Part shown: positions 17,690 through 25,893 of the stretch, piece by piece
Numbering within the stretch: the stretch's first letter is position 1
How the letters are laid out: each line of letters opens with the position of its first letter
Assembly: GCA_022794035.1 (NCBI GenBank)
Contig: JAAWDX010000010.1
Coordinates: 62,001-126,000 of the forward strand
Source of the DNA: Lachnospiraceae bacterium
GTDB lineage: Bacteria > Bacillota > Clostridia > Lachnospirales > Bianqueaceae
DNA: 64,000 bases
Direction of reading: 5' to 3'
Program-made: the position numbers and the translations under genes
The notes under the pieces: generated by a model
Database searches by the model: none
The model's input: the letters and a program-made list of their open reading frames with translations, nothing else
What the model was told of the DNA's origin: nothing

Positions 17690-17832
17690 GCTGAAAAAAT
17701 TCAGCTAAAGGACTTGTGTTCCGCCAGCCCTGGAGGAAACTTCTCAGCCACATGAGAAAGACGCCACTAGAAATAGCTGAAGAATTCAGCTATTTTCAGA
17801 TCTTCCGCCGTCGCTGGCTGAAAAAATTCAGC
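17690..17832. repeat. Three copies of a short GCTGAAAAAATTCAGC palindrome
   Basis: Identical 16-mers lie at 17690-17705 and 17817-17832, and a variant with GAAGAATTC in the centre lies at 17775-17791. They sit between two convergent genes, after the strong terminator. There is no coding frame and no T-tract behind them, so they are not ordinary terminators. Confidence 0.8.
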
Positions 17833-17880
17833 TAAATTATGGATTTCAGCCGTCCGCAGCGGAGCCGTGAGCTTTTGGCG

Positions 17881-18408
17881 CTATGCGCGCAGCTTTTTGG
17901 ACAGGTACAGCACCAGATCATCATCGTTTTTGCAATCTGCATAGGGCTCGCATACCTCTTCGAGGTACCATACGCCGGTGCCGTCCGGAATATAGCCGCG
18001 CTTTACATACAGGCGCTGGGCGCTTCCGTAGCCGCTGTGCAGGCCCACGCCCAAGTAGACCGTGTCGCTATAGGCAGCGGCGGCCTGCTCGGCGACGTCC
18101 ATCAGCTTGCTGCCGACGCCTCTGCGGCGGTACTTTTCTAATACGCCAAAATCCACGATTTCCGGATATCCCTTATAGGCAAAAGAGCCCCATTCGGAGT
18201 TGGGATATACGTTGATGTAGCCAGCCACGTGGCCGCGGTATTCCGCCACCAGCGCGACCGATTTCCCTTCCGCCTGATGGCGAAGGCGCATGCGGTATTT
18301 TTCAATGTCGGCATCCCAGCCCTGCGCAATTTCCTCGTCGGTGATGATCTGCGCATCCTCCGGCTGCAGATCGCGTACCAGAATGTCCTGATCTTGATAA
18401 TAAATCAT
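17881..18408 (-). CDS. GNAT family N-acetyltransferase
   Basis: 175 aa. Acetyl-CoA binding motif KYRRRGVGSKLMDVAEQAA in the centre and a preceding beta-strand block AGYINVYP and VDFGVLE are typical of GNAT enzymes. The open frame extends to 18477, but that ATG lies inside the promoter; the ATG at 18408 has AAAGGAGAAAACG in front. The acceptor substrate is not readable. It is divergent from the nitrilase gene. Confidence 0.92.
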   Translation of the reverse strand: MIYYQDQDILVRDLQPEDAQIITDEEIAQGWDADIEKYRMRLRHQAEGKSVALVAEYRGHVAGYINVYPNSEWGSFAYKGYPEIVDFGVLEKYRRRGVGSKLMDVAEQAAAAYSDTVYLGVGLHSGYGSAQRLYVKRGYIPDGTGVWYLEEVCEPYADCKNDDDLVLYLSKKLRA

Positions 18409-18448
18409 CGTTTTCTCCTTTTTGCGTGCTTCCTTTCGTGCCATTTTC

Positions 18449-18477
18449 AGTATAGTAGAACAGCGGTTTGATTGCAA
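18449..18477 (-). promoter_or_regulatory. Promoter of the GNAT gene
   Basis: TTGCAA (18477-18472), 17 bp and TATACT (18454-18449) on the minus strand. Confidence 0.7.
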
Positions 18478-18510
18478 GGGAAAGTTCCGTTATATCGCAT
18501 AGATGCACTC

Positions 18511-18539
18511 TTGCAATTTGCAGGCAAAAAAGGTATGAT
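18511..18539 (+). promoter_or_regulatory. Promoter of the nitrilase-HAD-TSUP-GH group
   Basis: TTGCAA (18511-18516), 17 bp and TATGAT (18534-18539), upstream of the GTG start at 18586. Confidence 0.7.
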
Positions 18540-18585
18540 AGAGCAGAAAGTTTGGCTATGCCAGTTCACTAAGGAGGAAAACCAA

Positions 18586-19401
18586 GTGAAAGAACAAGTC
18601 AGGTTAGCGCTTATTCAGTTTGAAAGCAAGCTCGGCAGTCCAGCCGAAAATCGGAAAAGGGCTGAAGAGATGATCCGCACAGCGGCAAAAAAAGGGGCGG
18701 AGCTCATCTGCCTTCCGGAGCTGTTCAGTACGGGATATAATTTGGATATCATTGGCAGGGACATCGCTCAGCTGGCGGAGCCGCTCAGCGGCCCGACCAT
18801 CATCAGGATGCAGGAACTGGCGCAGGAGCTCGGCATTTTTATTGTCGCGCCCATTGCGCTGCAGCTTACCGAAGGGAGACCCTTTAACAGTGCCGTTTTG
18901 ATCGGCGATCAGGGCGAGGTCATCGGCACATACAGCAAATGCCATCTGTTTGAGACGGAGCGTTTGTATTTTCAGCCGGGAAACGAGTTTCCGGTCTATG
19001 AGACGCGCCTTGGGAAAATCGGCATCATGATCTGCTTCGACGCAGGATTTCCAGAGGCCGCCAGAACGCTGGCGCTTGCCGGCGCAGAGATCATTCTTTG
19101 CCCGGCGGCATGGCGTATTCAGGATACGCGCATGTGGGAGCTTAATATGCCGCAGAGAGCGCTGGAAAACAGCTGCTATGTGGGCGCGGTCAACCGCTTC
19201 GGACAGGAGGATACGCTGTACATGGGCGGCTTTTCCATGGCCTGCGGCCCAGAGGGCGATATCATAGAAAAGCTGGAAAGGGAGCAGGAAGATATTCTTT
19301 ACTGCACGCTTGACGGAAAACGTCTGGCGGACTACCGTGCAGAGGGAGGACCCTATCTGCCTTACCGCCGTCCGGAGCTTTACGGAGAGGTCAGCAAATA
19401 G
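18586..19401 (+). CDS. Carbon-nitrogen hydrolase (nitrilase superfamily)
   Basis: 271 aa, starting with GTG at 18586, 8 nt after AAGGAGG; the longer frame from 18472 lacks such a site and includes the promoter. The Glu-Lys-Cys triad is visible in ICLPELFSTGY, YSKCHLFETE and IMICFDAGFPEAAR. Enzymes of this branch hydrolyse amides such as omega-amides, carbamoyl-amines or similar small molecules. It is cytoplasmic. It lies 13 bp upstream of the HAD gene in an operon with a TSUP permease. Confidence 0.92.
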   Translation: MKEQVRLALIQFESKLGSPAENRKRAEEMIRTAAKKGAELICLPELFSTGYNLDIIGRDIAQLAEPLSGPTIIRMQELAQELGIFIVAPIALQLTEGRPFNSAVLIGDQGEVIGTYSKCHLFETERLYFQPGNEFPVYETRLGKIGIMICFDAGFPEAARTLALAGAEIILCPAAWRIQDTRMWELNMPQRALENSCYVGAVNRFGQEDTLYMGGFSMACGPEGDIIEKLEREQEDILYCTLDGKRLADYRAEGGPYLPYRRPELYGEVSK

Positions 19402-19414
19402 GAGGAACATAAAT

Positions 19415-20125
19415 ATGCTGGAAGCAATTTTATTTGATCTGGACGGCACCCTGCTGCCGATGGATATGGAGGGCTTTATCAAAGCTTATTTCGGCGCTAT
19501 TGCGCAAAAGATGGCGCCGCTGGGCATCGATACGAAAAAGCTGCTCGACACCATATGGAAGGGCACCGATGCGATGGTTGCCAATGACGGCTCCTGCCTG
19601 AATGAAGCAAGATTCTGGCAGGTCTATGAGGAGCAGATGGGGACGGAAGCGCTGCAATATCAGTCGGTATTTGATGAGTTTTATCAAACAGACTTTGATA
19701 AGGCAAGAGCGGCCACATCGCAGAATCCGCAGATCAGGGAGCTCATAGACTGGCTTCAGGCAGAGGAGATCCCGATGGTCGTTGCCACCAATCCGGTATT
19801 TCCTAAGGCGGCGCAGCATAAGAGGATCAGCTGGGCAGGCCTGAGGCCGGAGGAATTTTGCTATATTACTTCGTATGAAAACAGCCATTATTGTAAACCC
19901 AATCCAGCCTATTATCAGGAGATTTTGACGCAGCTGGGGCTAAAGGCAGAGCATACGCTGATGGTGGGAAACGATGTGACGGAGGATATGGCAGCGGCCG
20001 AACTGGGAATGCGCGTATTTTTGCTTACGGACTGCCTGTGGAATCCGCATAAGAAAGTAATTGACAGCTATCCGCACGGCGGTGTGGCGGAGCTGAAGCA
20101 TTATATAACGGAGCAGCTAAGATGA
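19415..20125 (+). CDS. HAD-superfamily hydrolase
   Basis: 236 aa. Motif I FDLDGTLLP at the N-terminus, motif II around VVATNPVFP, motif III Lys in SHYCKPNPAYY and motif IV MVGNDVTEDM are all present, so it should be an active phosphatase of the Cof/phosphoglycolate-like type with an alpha-helical cap. The ATG at 19415 follows AGGAGGAACATAAAT. Its stop overlaps the start of the TSUP gene (ATGA). Substrate unknown. Confidence 0.92.
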   Translation: MLEAILFDLDGTLLPMDMEGFIKAYFGAIAQKMAPLGIDTKKLLDTIWKGTDAMVANDGSCLNEARFWQVYEEQMGTEALQYQSVFDEFYQTDFDKARAATSQNPQIRELIDWLQAEEIPMVVATNPVFPKAAQHKRISWAGLRPEEFCYITSYENSHYCKPNPAYYQEILTQLGLKAEHTLMVGNDVTEDMAAAELGMRVFLLTDCLWNPHKKVIDSYPHGGVAELKHYITEQLR

Positions 20126-20898
20126 GTGAGATTTTACATATTTGTCTGATTGCCTGTCCGCTGGTCTTTGTTGCCGGATTTGTTGACTCCGTCGCCGGCG
20201 GGGGCGGTATTATTTCCATCCCGGCCTATCTGCTGGCAGGGATGCCGACCTACCTGGCGCTGGGGACGAATAAGCTGGTCGCCTGCATGGGGACGGCGCT
20301 TTCGTCAGTCAAATATTTCCGAAGCGGGAGAGTGATCGTCAAAATTGCGGCCTTGGCCGCCGCGGGCTCGCTGGCAGGTTCCTTCATCGGGACCAATCTG
20401 GCGCTGCTGATCCCAGAGAGAGCGCTGCGGATCGTGGTGCTGGTAGCGCTGCCGGCAGTGGCGCTCTTTTTGATCCGTCGGCGCGAATTTGGACAGGCGG
20501 AAAATGAAAGAAAGCAGATGAGCAGCAGCAAGGAGACGGTGCTGGCGCTGGGAAGCGGCCTTGCCATCGGGCTGTATGACGGCCTGATCGGCCCGGGCAC
20601 GGGGACCTTTTTCATTTTGATTTTCAGTGGCATTTTTGGGCTGGATCTTCTGACATCCTCTGGCTGTGCGAAAATTTCAAATCTGGCCTCCAACGTGATG
20701 TCAACGATCATCTATTTAATCAACGGAAAAATATGGTTTGCCGTGGCCGTGCCTGCCATTGTCTGCTGCATGCTGGGCAACTATGCCGGAGCCCGCTATG
20801 CGATTAAGGGCGGCAGCGGCAATGTGCGCAAGATCATGCTGCTCGTGCTGGTACTTTTATTTGTCAAGATTGGTCTGGAAATGGCCGGCATTTTATAA
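20122..20898 (+). CDS. TSUP family permease (TauE/SafE)
   Basis: 258 aa, about eight hydrophobic segments in two similar halves. It has the typical FVDSVAGGGGIISIPAYLL and GTNKLVACMGTALSSV in the first half and GLYDGLIGPGTGTFF and SNLASN in the second. The family exports or imports sulfite, sulfoacetate or other small organic anions. Coupled to the HAD gene by a 4-bp overlap. Confidence 0.92.
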   Translation: MSEILHICLIACPLVFVAGFVDSVAGGGGIISIPAYLLAGMPTYLALGTNKLVACMGTALSSVKYFRSGRVIVKIAALAAAGSLAGSFIGTNLALLIPERALRIVVLVALPAVALFLIRRREFGQAENERKQMSSSKETVLALGSGLAIGLYDGLIGPGTGTFFILIFSGIFGLDLLTSSGCAKISNLASNVMSTIIYLINGKIWFAVAVPAIVCCMLGNYAGARYAIKGGSGNVRKIMLLVLVLLFVKIGLEMAGIL

Positions 20899-20912
20899 AA
20901 ACGGAGGAAATT

Positions 20913-22796
20913 ATGGACATGACAACAAATGGTGTGCAGCTTTCGCTGAATGAAACCACGTTGGGCATCACAATGGCGGCAGAGGGCGCCGTGTGGACAA
21001 CAGAGCCATCCTTTAAGCCCTATATTGCCTATAAAGAAGAGAGCGTTTATTTTGAGCAGGCAGCGCAGATCCGCCATCAGCGCTGGCAGACGGGCGTAGG
21101 ATGCGGCGTGATCAGTCATTATGAAGGCTTTTCCGGGGCGGCGCAGGGACTCAGCTTTGAGACGATCATCTGGACAGAGACAGCCACCGGCATTGTGCGC
21201 TGCGAATGGGTGCCGCTTTCCGAGAGCCAGGCCGGCGTGCAGGCTGTATACTGGCCGGGTCCGATGGCATTTGAGGAGCCCCAAAGCAGCTGGTACACGC
21301 TGCTCAACTGGGAGCAGGGCATCCGCATTCCCAATACCTGGCCCACAGAGACCGTCAAGCTGCCCTTTAACGGTATGCTCGGCACAGCCGGCGCTTACAT
21401 GCCGTGGTTTGCCCAGGTCAAGGACGGTGAGGGATATCTGGCGATCGCCGAAACGCCTTGGAATGCAGGCTATGACATCGACCATCCTGCAGGCGGCCCT
21501 TATACGCATATGAGCATCCGCTGGGAGCCCAGCCTCGGCCATATGAACGACCGCCGCGTGCTCCAGTACCGCCTGCTGCACGGCTGCGATCACAACGACA
21601 TCTGCAAGGCCTACAGGGCTTATGCCAAAGAAAAAGGCCTTCTGCGCACGCTGCGCGAAAAGGCCGCCAAGACGCCGAGCGTGGACGATCTGATCGGCTG
21701 CTGCTTTGTGCACACCGGCATCAAGACCAAGGTGCAGCCCAATTCCGATTTTTACGATCCGGCAGCGCCGGAAAAAAACGACCATCTGACACCCTTTTCG
21801 GTGCGGACTGCCGAGGTGAAGCAGCTGCATGAGGCGGGGGTATCTAAGATGTATCTGCATCTGGACGGATGGGCAGAGCCCGGCTATGACAATCAGCATC
21901 CGGATTACAGCCCGGCCTGTGAGGAGGCCGGCGGCTGGCACGCGATGAAGGAGCTGGCCGATACCATGCATGCCTGCGGCTATCTGTTTGGCATTCATGA
22001 CCAGTACCGCGATTATTACCGGGCAGCCAAAAGCTTTGATGAAAACTTTGCCTGCCGTTTGCCGGACGGGAGCATCCCGCAGCATCAGAGATGGGCGGGC
22101 GGCCCGCAGTCTTATCTGTGTGGGACGCAGGCACCCTACTATGTCAAACGCAATTTTAAGGCTATCGAAGATGCCGGGATCCAGTTGGACGGTGCATATC
22201 TGGATGTCTTTACCTGCAACGAGGGCGATGAATGCGATCATCCGTGGCACCGCATGACGCGCCGGGACTGCTATGAATACCGCAATGCCTGCTTTGAGTT
22301 TTTGCTTTCTAAAAATATTTTGCCAAGCTCAGAGGAGGTCAATGACTGGGCGATTCCTAGCCTCGTTTTCTGCCATTATGCGCCCTATGACTTTATGCTG
22401 GCGGCGCCGGGTTCGGATCGGCACGGCATTCCAGTGCCGCTGTTTAATCTTGTCTATCATGACTGCGTGATCGAGCCATGGATGATGGATAAGGTCAGTG
22501 AAAAGGATGATTATATGCTGTATGCGCTGTTAAACGGCGGAGCGCCTTATCTGCGGCGCGATGCGGCGTATCCGAATTTTGACGGCGCCTTTGACGGCGC
22601 AGAAAAGCTGCAGCTGGAAGAAGATATCCGGCGCTGCAGCTTTGTATCAGAGCTTCATGAAAAAGTAGCAAAGGCCGAGATGCTGCGCTGTGAGCTGCTC
22701 ACAGAGGACGGCAGCAAACAGCGTACCGTTTTCAGCGACGGTACACAGGTGACGGTTGACTTTGCTCAGCAGACCTATCAGGTCGACTGCTTATAA
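20913..22796 (+). CDS. Putative GH129/GH101-like glycosidase (alpha-N-acetylgalactosaminidase candidate)
   Basis: 627 aa, no signal peptide. An N-terminal beta-sandwich (about 1-230) precedes a TIM-barrel region with KMYLHLDGWAEPGYD, GIHDQYRDYY, GAYLDVFTCNEGDECDHP and SSEEVND. Asp431 and Glu474 are 43 residues apart. As I recall, the same spacing separates the nucleophile and acid/base of the bifidobacterial GH129 enzyme NagBb, of nearly identical length. That would make it a cytoplasmic enzyme for imported mucin-type GalNAc sugars. Family placement is from pattern only. GGAGG lies 5 nt before the first ATG; a second ATG at 20919 is also possible. Its stop codon overlaps the convergent gene. 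Confidence 0.7.
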   Translation: MDMTTNGVQLSLNETTLGITMAAEGAVWTTEPSFKPYIAYKEESVYFEQAAQIRHQRWQTGVGCGVISHYEGFSGAAQGLSFETIIWTETATGIVRCEWVPLSESQAGVQAVYWPGPMAFEEPQSSWYTLLNWEQGIRIPNTWPTETVKLPFNGMLGTAGAYMPWFAQVKDGEGYLAIAETPWNAGYDIDHPAGGPYTHMSIRWEPSLGHMNDRRVLQYRLLHGCDHNDICKAYRAYAKEKGLLRTLREKAAKTPSVDDLIGCCFVHTGIKTKVQPNSDFYDPAAPEKNDHLTPFSVRTAEVKQLHEAGVSKMYLHLDGWAEPGYDNQHPDYSPACEEAGGWHAMKELADTMHACGYLFGIHDQYRDYYRAAKSFDENFACRLPDGSIPQHQRWAGGPQSYLCGTQAPYYVKRNFKAIEDAGIQLDGAYLDVFTCNEGDECDHPWHRMTRRDCYEYRNACFEFLLSKNILPSSEEVNDWAIPSLVFCHYAPYDFMLAAPGSDRHGIPVPLFNLVYHDCVIEPWMMDKVSEKDDYMLYALLNGGAPYLRRDAAYPNFDGAFDGAEKLQLEEDIRRCSFVSELHEKVAKAEMLRCELLTEDGSKQRTVFSDGTQVTVDFAQQTYQVDCL

Positions 22797-24008
22797 TAAA
22801 CACCAGCGATGACAGATGGGGCTGAGGATTTCTTCCTGAAGCCCCATTTTCTCAATCAGATGCGCGATGGTGATGCGCGGACGGCCATCGGTCATATGGG
22901 CAAAACCGTAGCGAATGGCTTCCGGACGGATATGGAGCTCAGTAGGGTAGATGGGGCCTCCGGCCTTTAAAATGCGGCGCGCAATGGCGTCCTGTTTGGC
23001 GTAGAGAGCGTCGGCCTTTTCCTTCAGCTCATCCCAGTGCGCTAAAATGACGTCATAGCGGATGCCGTCCAGCTCTGTCTTGGGCATTCGTTTTTCTTTA
23101 AAAAATTCATGATATACTTCACAGGCAATTAAAGTACCGATGCCCACCTTATCGCCATGCAGATGGGCAGGCTCCTGATGCTGTATACCATAGTTCTCCC
23201 AAGCGTGGGAGATCAGATGCTCCATGCCGGAGGCAGGGCGCGAGGTGATGTTGAGCTGCATGGCCAGACTGGAGAGCATCAGCGCCTCCGCCAGACTTTG
23301 AATCGCAGCGTTATCGCGGGCGGCCAGGCCAAGGCAGGCAGCCTCACAGCGCTGAACAGCATCCATTGTCAGGCGGCAGATTTCAGGGCAGTAGGCCTCT
23401 CCGGTGGCCAGATGCCCCAGATACCAATCCAGCGTAGCCACATGCTTGCCTTCGATATCGGCAAAGCCGGCGGCGATCATGGCCTGCGGTGCAGCCGCCA
23501 TGATGTCCAGATCAAAATAGATTGCGTAAGGGGCAGCAGCCGGATAGGTAGTTTTGAAGCTGTGATGGATGAGCGGAGAGTGGCAGGAGGCCGCGCCATC
23601 CATGGAGGGCGCGGTGCAGACATTGATAAAGGGTTTGTGCAGGATACTGGCTAAATAGCGCGTACTGTCGCCGATGGTGCCGGAGCCAAGCGCGATCAGA
23701 TAATCAAACGGCTGCAATGCAGTCTCGATGAGCAGGTCGCCCAGCGTATATTCATCCGCCTGCAGGGGCTCATGGGTGAGAACATAATGCGGCAGCGGTT
23801 GCCAGCTCTGCGGCGCGAGCGGCCATGTGTTGACGTCGGCTACAATGAAAGGCGTACCGGTGAGTCCGCTGTGGAAGACATCATGGATAGCGCCATGGGC
23901 AATCACCAGCTTTTGCGTATGAATGGCGTGCGTACGTCCGCAGGAGCAGGCGAAGGTGCGGCCCGCTAAAGCGGAAATGGAATCTAAGGGAAAGATAGAA
24001 TCAGACAT
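22791..24008 (-). CDS. Glycerol-1-phosphate dehydrogenase-like (AraM/EgsA family)
   Basis: 405 aa of the iron-containing alcohol dehydrogenase fold. The NAD-binding block LIALGSGTIGDSTRYLA, the TAPSMDGAASCHSPL loop, the metal-ligand region SGMEHLISHAWENYG and HLHGDKVGIGTL match the sn-glycerol-1-phosphate dehydrogenase branch rather than glycerol dehydrogenase. Members reduce dihydroxyacetone phosphate to sn-glycerol-1-phosphate. AAAGGAGCCTCTCTATT precedes the start. It converges on the GH129-like gene, and the two stop codons share the palindrome TTATAA. Confidence 0.85.
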   Translation of the reverse strand: MSDSIFPLDSISALAGRTFACSCGRTHAIHTQKLVIAHGAIHDVFHSGLTGTPFIVADVNTWPLAPQSWQPLPHYVLTHEPLQADEYTLGDLLIETALQPFDYLIALGSGTIGDSTRYLASILHKPFINVCTAPSMDGAASCHSPLIHHSFKTTYPAAAPYAIYFDLDIMAAAPQAMIAAGFADIEGKHVATLDWYLGHLATGEAYCPEICRLTMDAVQRCEAACLGLAARDNAAIQSLAEALMLSSLAMQLNITSRPASGMEHLISHAWENYGIQHQEPAHLHGDKVGIGTLIACEVYHEFFKEKRMPKTELDGIRYDVILAHWDELKEKADALYAKQDAIARRILKAGGPIYPTELHIRPEAIRYGFAHMTDGRPRITIAHLIEKMGLQEEILSPICHRWCLL

Positions 24009-24082
24009 AATAGAGAGGCTCCTTTATTGATTTGCCTGATTGTATCATAAAATGAAAAAAGAAAAAAGGGGAGGATGCGGAT

Positions 24083-24949
24083 ATGTGGCTTATTATGGCT
24101 GTTTTATCGGCTCTGTTTGCGGGTCTGACGTCAATTTTGGCAAAATGCGGGATTAAAAAGACGGACTCCGATGTGGCAACGGCGCTGCGTACAGTGGTGG
24201 TGCTGATCTTTTCCTGGGTGATGGTATGGATTGTGGGCTCTGCGGGCAGCATAAGGGAGATCAGCACGAAATCCTTTGTGTTTTTGATCTTGTCCGGACT
24301 GGCAACGGGCGCTTCGTGGCTTTGCTACTTCAAAGCCCTGTCGCTGGGAGATGTGAATCAGGTGGTGCCGATCGATAAGTCGAGTACGATTCTTTCAGTG
24401 CTGCTGGCGATGGTCCTGTTTCAAGAGACGGAGCACTGGGCGGTTAAGCTGGTCAGCACAGCGATGCTGGCGGTGGGCATTTTTTGGATGATTGAGAAAA
24501 AGCAGGGAGGCGGCAAAGCGCAAAATCATCAGTGGCTGCTCTATGCGGTGCTTTCTGCGGTGTTTGCAGCGCTGACCTCCATTTTGGCCAAGCTGGGCAT
24601 CAGCGGCGTAGAGTCAAATCTAGGGACGGCCATCCGCACGGTAGTGGTGCTGGTGATGGCATGGCTGATGGTGGGTATCAAGGGCAAGCAGAAGCAGCTG
24701 AAAACGATTGACGGCAGGGAGCTGATCTACATAGGGCTGTCGGGGCTGGCGACAGGAGCGTCATGGCTCTGCTATTATTATGCGATTCAAAATGGCGTTG
24801 TCAGCGTGGTCGTGCCCATTGATAAGCTGAGCGTGGTTGTGACGGTGATCTTCTCTTATTTTGTTTTTAAAGAAAAACTGAGCAAACGGGCACTGGCAGG
24901 ACTGCTGCTGATGGTGGCGGGGACGCTGCTGATGGCAATGGCCGCATAA
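24083..24949 (+). CDS. EamA/DMT family transporter
   Basis: 288 aa, ten hydrophobic helices in two obvious repeats. ALFAGLTSILAKCGI and VFAALTSILAKLGI open the halves, and both contain GLATGASWLCY followed by VPIDK. This is the EamA drug/metabolite transporter architecture. Cargo unknown. It is divergent from the dehydrogenase gene. GGGGAGGATGCGGAT precedes the start. Confidence 0.93.
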   Translation: MWLIMAVLSALFAGLTSILAKCGIKKTDSDVATALRTVVVLIFSWVMVWIVGSAGSIREISTKSFVFLILSGLATGASWLCYFKALSLGDVNQVVPIDKSSTILSVLLAMVLFQETEHWAVKLVSTAMLAVGIFWMIEKKQGGGKAQNHQWLLYAVLSAVFAALTSILAKLGISGVESNLGTAIRTVVVLVMAWLMVGIKGKQKQLKTIDGRELIYIGLSGLATGASWLCYYYAIQNGVVSVVVPIDKLSVVVTVIFSYFVFKEKLSKRALAGLLLMVAGTLLMAMAA

Positions 24950-24972
24950 ATTTATGATGGAAATAGAGAAAT

Positions 24973-25875
24973 ATGTGTGATAAAATCAATTTGGGGAGTT
25001 GTAGACTCTGTCCCCGAAGATGCGGAGTCAATCGTCTGCAGGCGGCCGGGTTTTGCGGCGCCGGCGCTCAGATGCGGGTGGCAAAGGCAATGCTGCATCA
25101 TGGCGAAGAGCCCTGCATTGGCGGAGAGGCAGGCGCCGGAGCGGTGTTTTTCAGCGGCTGCAATCTGCGCTGCGTGTTTTGCCAAAACTATGAAATCAGC
25201 TGGGAAAATCATGGATGGCCGGTTTCGGAAGCAAGGCTGGCGGAGATTCTGCTGCACCTGCAGGAGCAGGGGGCCTGCTGCATCGATTTAGTAAGTCCGA
25301 CGCCCTATACGCTGCAGCTGAAAGCTGTGCTGACTGCGGTGAAGCCGGAGCTTCGGATTCCGGTTGTGTATAATTGCGGCGGCTATGAGGAGCCAGAGGC
25401 GCTCCGTCTGCTGGAAGGCTTGATTGACGTATATTTGCCGGATCTGAAATACTTTGACAGAGGGGTCGCGGCAAGGTATTGCGGCTGTGCCGATTATTTT
25501 GAGAAGGCGCAGGCGGCGCTGCAGGAGATGTACCGGCAGGTGGGAGCCTGTGAGCTGGATGCGCAGGGGCTTTTGCGCAAGGGGCTCTTGGTGCGGCATC
25601 TGGTGCTGCCGGGGGCTTATAAGGATAGCATGGAGCTGATGAAGTGGCTGGGTGAGGCGTTTCCGGCGGAGAGCATCCGCATGAGCCTGCTGAGTCAGTA
25701 TACGCCGTTTGGCCGGGCGGAGGAGTATCCGGAGATTAACCGCCGCGTGACGACGTATGAATATGAAAAGGTGATCGATCAGGCGCTTGCGAGCGGGCTG
25801 ATTGGATACAGGCAGGAAAGAAGCTCGTCGACGATGGCGCTGCGGCCGGAGTTTGACGGGGAGGGCATTTTATAA
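24973..25875 (+). CDS. Radical SAM protein, PflA/PflX-like
   Basis: 300 aa. The radical SAM cluster motif CNLRCVFC (CxxxCxxC) lies about 65 residues in, preceded by a short cysteine motif CRLCPRRCGV. This is the layout of the PflX-like proteins (COG1313) annotated as possible glycyl-radical enzyme activators. It lacks the C-terminal SPASM cysteines of anaerobic sulfatase-maturating enzymes. It ends 18 bp before the sulfatase gene and is probably co-transcribed with it. Only a weak ribosome-binding site (GGAAATAGAG) precedes the start. Confidence 0.88.
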   Translation: MCDKINLGSCRLCPRRCGVNRLQAAGFCGAGAQMRVAKAMLHHGEEPCIGGEAGAGAVFFSGCNLRCVFCQNYEISWENHGWPVSEARLAEILLHLQEQGACCIDLVSPTPYTLQLKAVLTAVKPELRIPVVYNCGGYEEPEALRLLEGLIDVYLPDLKYFDRGVAARYCGCADYFEKAQAALQEMYRQVGACELDAQGLLRKGLLVRHLVLPGAYKDSMELMKWLGEAFPAESIRMSLLSQYTPFGRAEEYPEINRRVTTYEYEKVIDQALASGLIGYRQERSSSTMALRPEFDGEGIL

Positions 25876-25893
25876 AAGAAGGGAGCAGGGAGA

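Noticed and set aside
17690..17832. The palindromes read as a CRISPR array
   Set aside because: Only three copies, unequal spacing, a perfect palindrome and no cas genes.
24973..25875. Radical SAM gene as a standard anaerobic sulfatase maturase
   Set aside because: Only 300 residues and no C-terminal SPASM cysteines; the pattern fits PflX-like proteins better.
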